NCBI GenBank assembly: GCA_050260515.1
Contig: JBLNCI010000048.1
Span: forward strand, 62,001-126,000
DNA: 64,000 bases
Direction: 5' to 3'
Origin: DATJIG01 sp050260515
GTDB taxonomy: Bacteria; Pseudomonadota; Alphaproteobacteria; SMXQ01
The notes below the pieces were generated by a model, which saw only the letters and a list, made by a program, of their open reading frames with translations, was not told where the DNA came from and ran no database searches. The translations under genes and the position numbers were made by a program. Of this stretch, positions 60,764-64,000 are shown piece after piece (within the stretch, counting starts at the first letter, position 1; the number at the start of each line of letters is the position of its first letter).

Positions 60764-62138
60764 CCACAATCTGACCTGGGACGCATCCGCGCTCGACAAG
60801 GCCGATCGCGCCAGCGTGCTGCACCCGTACACGAATCTCCGTCAACATCAGAGCGACGGGTCGCTCACGATCGTCTCGGGCAAGGGGGTCTGGGTCACGG
60901 ACTCCACGGGCAAGCGCTACATCGAATCGATGGCGGGCCTGTGGTGCACCACCCTCGGCTTCGGCGAGAACCGTCTCGCCGAGGCGGCCAAGCGCCAGAT
61001 CGAGGAGCTCTCGTTCTATCACCTGTTCGGCGCCAAGGCGCACCCGCCGGCGATCAAGCTCGCCGAGAAGCTGCTCGCGCTGGCGCCTTCGCCGATGGGC
61101 CGTGTGTTCTTCACGTGCTCCGGCTCCGAGGCGATCGACACCGCGATCAAGATCGTCTGGTACTACAACAACGCGCTCGGCCGACCGAAAAAGAAAAAGA
61201 TCATCGCCCGCGACCGCGCCTATCACGGCGTCACCATCGCGGCGTCGAGTCTGACGATGCTGCCGAACAACCAGCGCGCCTTCGACGTGCCGCTGCCGGG
61301 CATGCTCAAGACCGCGTGCCCGCACCACTGGCGCAATGCGAAGCCCGGAGAGAGCGAGGAGGACTTCGCGACCCGCCTCGCGAACGAGCTCGACGCGCTG
61401 ATCGTCGCTGAAGGTCCCGAGACCGTCGCCGCGCTCTTCGCCGAGCCGGTGCAGGGGGCGGGCGGTGTCATCGTGCCGCCGAAGACCTACTTCGAGAAGG
61501 TGCAGGCGGTGTGCCGCAAGCACGATGTGCTGGTGCTCGCCGACGAGGTCATCACCGGCTTCGGCCGCACCGGGAACCTGTGGGGCAGCCAGACCTACGG
61601 CATCAAGCCGGATCTGCTGACCATGGCCAAGGCGCTGACCTCGGGCTACCAGCCGCTCGGCGCGCTGATGGTGTCCGACCAGGTATTCCAGGCGATCGCC
61701 GACGAGAGCGCCAGGATCGGCGTGTTCGGTCATGGCTTCACCTACGGCGGCCACCCGGTGCCGTGCGCGGTCGCCCTCGAGACGCTGGCGATCTACGAGG
61801 AGCGCGACATCGCCGCGATGGCGCGGGCCAACGCGCCCCGGTTCCAGGCGGGGCTCAAGGCGCTCGAATCCCACCCGCTGGTCGGCGAGGCGCGCGGCGT
61901 CGGCATGGTCGGGGCCCTCGAGATCGTCGCCGACAAGGCCCGCAAGGCGCCGTTCGATCCCCCGAACCGGGGCGGCGGGACGGTGATCCGCTGCTGCCAG
62001 GACGAGGGTCTGATCGCCCGCCAGATTGGCGAGACGATCGCGCTGTCCCCACCGCTCGTGATTACCGCGGCGGAAGTCGACGAGATGTTGGCGCGGCTCG
62101 GGCGGGCGCTGGACAAGGCCGCGAAACTGCTGGCCTAG
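60735..62138 (+). CDS. Class III omega-aminotransferase
   Basis: This 467-residue PLP enzyme has the class III pattern: MAGLWCTTLGFG, HLFGAKAHPPAIKLAEKL, TCSGSEAIDTAIKI, AYHGVTIAA, LVLADEVITGFGRTG and the PLP lysine in MAKALTSGYQPLG. It uses pyruvate or a similar keto acid with an amine donor such as beta-alanine, polyamine or taurine; the substrate cannot be told. The start overlaps the end of the NHL gene by 29 bp. Confidence 0.95.
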   Translation: MPAPQPPSPDHNLTWDASALDKADRASVLHPYTNLRQHQSDGSLTIVSGKGVWVTDSTGKRYIESMAGLWCTTLGFGENRLAEAAKRQIEELSFYHLFGAKAHPPAIKLAEKLLALAPSPMGRVFFTCSGSEAIDTAIKIVWYYNNALGRPKKKKIIARDRAYHGVTIAASSLTMLPNNQRAFDVPLPGMLKTACPHHWRNAKPGESEEDFATRLANELDALIVAEGPETVAALFAEPVQGAGGVIVPPKTYFEKVQAVCRKHDVLVLADEVITGFGRTGNLWGSQTYGIKPDLLTMAKALTSGYQPLGALMVSDQVFQAIADESARIGVFGHGFTYGGHPVPCAVALETLAIYEERDIAAMARANAPRFQAGLKALESHPLVGEARGVGMVGALEIVADKARKAPFDPPNRGGGTVIRCCQDEGLIARQIGETIALSPPLVITAAEVDEMLARLGRALDKAAKLLA

Positions 62139-62275
62139 ACGGCTCGGTAGCAGCCACAACCCTTTGGCGTCACAGGGGATAAGGGGTTCCTTCCCCCGGC
62201 GCCGTCGATTATCCTAGCCCGACGCAGGGGCGCCCCATCCCCTTCCCCGTACCGGCGCTCGCGGGAGTTCGCATC

Positions 62276-63490
62276 ATGGATTTCGACCAGCACTTCCGGA
62301 AGGCGCTGGCTCAGCTCAAGACCGAAGGCAACTACCGGGTGTTCGCCGACCTCGAACGCCAGGCGGGGGCATTCCCGCGCGCCGTGCGTCACGGCGCGAA
62401 CGGCCCGGTCGATGTGGTGGTTTGGTGCTCGAACGACTACCTCGGCATGGGCCAGCATCCGAAGGTGCTGGCGGCGATGATGGAGGCGCTCGGCAAGTCG
62501 GGCGCCGGCGCCGGCGGCACCCGTAACATTTCCGGAACCAATCACTACCACGTGCTGCTCGAGCGCGAGCTCGCGGGCCTGCACGGCAAGGACGGCGCGC
62601 TGCTGTTCACGTCGGGCTACGTCTCCAACGAGGCGACGCTGTCGACGCTCGCCCGCCTGCTGCCGGGCTGCACCGTCTACTCCGACGAGCTCAACCACGC
62701 CTCGATGATCCAGGGCATCCGTCACTCACGGGTCGAGAAGCGTATCTTCCGCCATTCCGATCCCGCGCACCTCGCGTCGCTGATGGCGGCCGACGATCCC
62801 AACGCGCCGAAGCTGATCGCGTTCGAGTCCGTCTATTCGATGGACGGCGACATCGCGCCGATCGCCGAGATCTGCGACGTCGCCGACCGGTTCGGCGCGC
62901 TCACGTACCTCGACGAGGTGCACGCCGTCGGCATGTACGGCGCCCACGGCGGGGGCGTGTCGGAGCGCGACGGCGTCGCCCAGCGCGTCTCGGTCATCGA
63001 GGGCACCCTCGCGAAGGCGTTCGGCGTGATGGGCGGGTACATCACCGGCAGCTCGGCACTCATCGACGCCGTCCGCAGCTTCGCCCCCGGGTTCATCTTC
63101 ACCACGGCGCTGCCGCCGGTGCTCGCCGCCGGCGCGCTGGCAAGCGTGCGGCACCTCAAGGAGAGCCAGGTCGAGCGCAACCGGCATCAGGAGCGCGCCG
63201 CAACCCTGAAGCGGATGATCGCGGAGGCCGGGCTGCCGCTGATGGCGAGCCCGAGCCACATCGTGCCCGTCCTGGTGGGCGACGCGCGACTGTGCAAGCT
63301 CGCCTGCGACGAGCTGCTCGACCAGCACGGCATCTACATCCAGCCGATCAACTATCCGACGGTGCCGGTCGGCACCGAGCGCATCCGGCTCACGCCGACG
63401 CCCAACCACACCGACGACATGATGCGCGACCTGGTGCGCGCACTGCGCGAGGTGTGGCGGCGTCACGACATCCGCCGCGCCGCGGCCTGA
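62276..63490 (+). CDS. hemA: 5-aminolevulinate synthase
   Basis: This 404-residue PLP enzyme condenses glycine and succinyl-CoA to 5-aminolevulinate, the first step of the Shemin (C4) heme pathway found in alphaproteobacteria. Typical features are the N-terminal FRKALAQLKTEGNYRVFADLER, VVWCSNDYLGMGQHP, GAGGTRNISG, LDEVHAVGMYG and the PLP lysine in GTLAKAFGVMGGY. Length is standard. The upstream 137 bp has no gene. It is not clearly co-transcribed with the transaminase. Confidence 0.97.
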   Translation: MDFDQHFRKALAQLKTEGNYRVFADLERQAGAFPRAVRHGANGPVDVVVWCSNDYLGMGQHPKVLAAMMEALGKSGAGAGGTRNISGTNHYHVLLERELAGLHGKDGALLFTSGYVSNEATLSTLARLLPGCTVYSDELNHASMIQGIRHSRVEKRIFRHSDPAHLASLMAADDPNAPKLIAFESVYSMDGDIAPIAEICDVADRFGALTYLDEVHAVGMYGAHGGGVSERDGVAQRVSVIEGTLAKAFGVMGGYITGSSALIDAVRSFAPGFIFTTALPPVLAAGALASVRHLKESQVERNRHQERAATLKRMIAEAGLPLMASPSHIVPVLVGDARLCKLACDELLDQHGIYIQPINYPTVPVGTERIRLTPTPNHTDDMMRDLVRALREVWRRHDIRRAAA

Positions 63491-63511
63491 TCGAACGAGG
63501 GAGAGACCGGC

Positions 63512-64000
63512 ATGTATCCCGATCACTCCCTGATGCCGAAGGAAGCCGTGCGCCTCGCCGCGCTGGCGCACCTCGCCGAGCGGCCGATGACCTACCGCGA
63601 CCTCGCGACGGCGGTGCGTGGCTTCATTGCCCGCATTATGGGTCCCTCGCTCGAGCTGATGGGCGCATCGGTCGAGCTTCTCCGTTACGAAGGACTGGTT
63701 GCGGTCGCACCGGGAGCACCCGACGACGATTCGCGCCTGCTGTCGCTCACCGACGCCGGCCGTACCGAGTTCCACGCGCTGCTCAGCGCGTCGGTGCGCG
63801 CGCCGTTCAACGACATCAACCGGCTGGTCGTCGCCCTGAAGATGCGCTTCCTGCATCTCCTGCCCGTCGAGGAGCGCCGCAATCAGGCGGACATCCTCAC
63901 CGCGGCGAGCGAAACCGAGCTCGCCCGGCTCAGGGATCTTGCGTCGGAGGCTCACGCGGGCGAGCAGCCGTTCACCGCGTGGCTCGCCCAGGAGATCGCG
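63512..64000 (+). CDS. Winged-helix (PadR-like) regulator, 3' end beyond the window
   Basis: The frame is open for 163 codons to the window edge. It starts MYPDHSLMPKEAVRLAALAHLAERPMTY, then a winged-helix-like part (ELLRYEGLVAVAPGAPDDDSRLLSLTDAGR, about 55-84). A C-terminal helix is present. It resembles PadR-type or related small regulators, but the family is not firmly identified. AGGGAGAG lies upstream of the ATG, 21 bp after the hemA stop. Confidence 0.65.
   Translation, partial: MYPDHSLMPKEAVRLAALAHLAERPMTYRDLATAVRGFIARIMGPSLELMGASVELLRYEGLVAVAPGAPDDDSRLLSLTDAGRTEFHALLSASVRAPFNDINRLVVALKMRFLHLLPVEERRNQADILTAASETELARLRDLASEAHAGEQPFTAWLAQEIA

Overview
The window is a high-GC chromosomal segment from an alphaproteobacterium, probably Rhizobiales or Rhodospirillales. 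The evidence is a C4-pathway 5-aminolevulinate synthase (62276-63490), a 47-residue aa3-type cytochrome oxidase subunit IV (39650-39793), and the minus-strand block aminotransferase, homoserine dehydrogenase, GlpX and RecJ (34353 down to 28944). No phage, plasmid, IS element or CRISPR array was recognised. Functions come from reading the sequence and from family knowledge; no database was searched.

Region 1 (1-7988) is a compact stress-type island. It encodes the start of nicotinate phosphoribosyltransferase, a small unknown protein, PolX, a divergent PRPP synthetase, an aminoglycoside-phosphotransferase-like kinase, a COG1926-type phosphoribosyltransferase, an orphan M41-like protease, a basic peptide, a BCAM0308-type zinc-ribbon protein and a beta-CASP RNase. 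Its three divergent intergenic spaces each contain an FNR/FixK-like box, and each box lies about 41.5 bp upstream of a possible start site. I read it as a hypoxia-responsive PRPP/NAD and nucleic-acid maintenance island and consider it the most interesting part of the window.

Region 2 (8017-14890) is a copper-resistance island: a Cu P-type ATPase divergent from csoR over a perfect operator, then a Cys-rich secreted protein, a cupredoxin, the CopA multicopper oxidase, CopB and a Met-rich periplasmic protein. A tRNA-Glu and an MFS exporter follow.

Region 3 (16587-23017) has three tandem TctC-type binding proteins, a LysR regulator and an acyl-CoA-dehydrogenase-fold enzyme on the minus strand, divergent from an Asp/Glu-racemase-fold enzyme that resembles arylmalonate decarboxylase. 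Next come a Tat-exported GH1 glycosidase, a P450, DusB, a metallo-beta-lactamase-fold protein with an altered zinc motif, and small genes. Housekeeping genes occupy 28944-35621.

Region 4 (35910-45689) carries catabolic or detoxification genes: a flavin reductase, then an LLM monooxygenase, hydrolase and PEP-mutase-like lyase; an orphan repeat protein; a cupredoxin lipoprotein; a GST; and a set of DUF1348, dihydroxyphthalate-decarboxylase-like and ornithine-cyclodeaminase-like genes. A gene-free stretch (45690-46313) holds two kinds of palindromic repeat.

Region 5 (46314-64000) has two TadE-like pilus proteins, an L,D-transpeptidase, an Ala-zipper lipoprotein, a five-gene peptide ABC importer in which every junction is a 4-bp overlap, a MoaD-BNR-PhnB operon divergent from a MarR regulator, a tandem universal stress protein, ManC, an NHLRC2-like thioredoxin/NHL protein, a class III transaminase, 5-aminolevulinate synthase and a partial winged-helix regulator.
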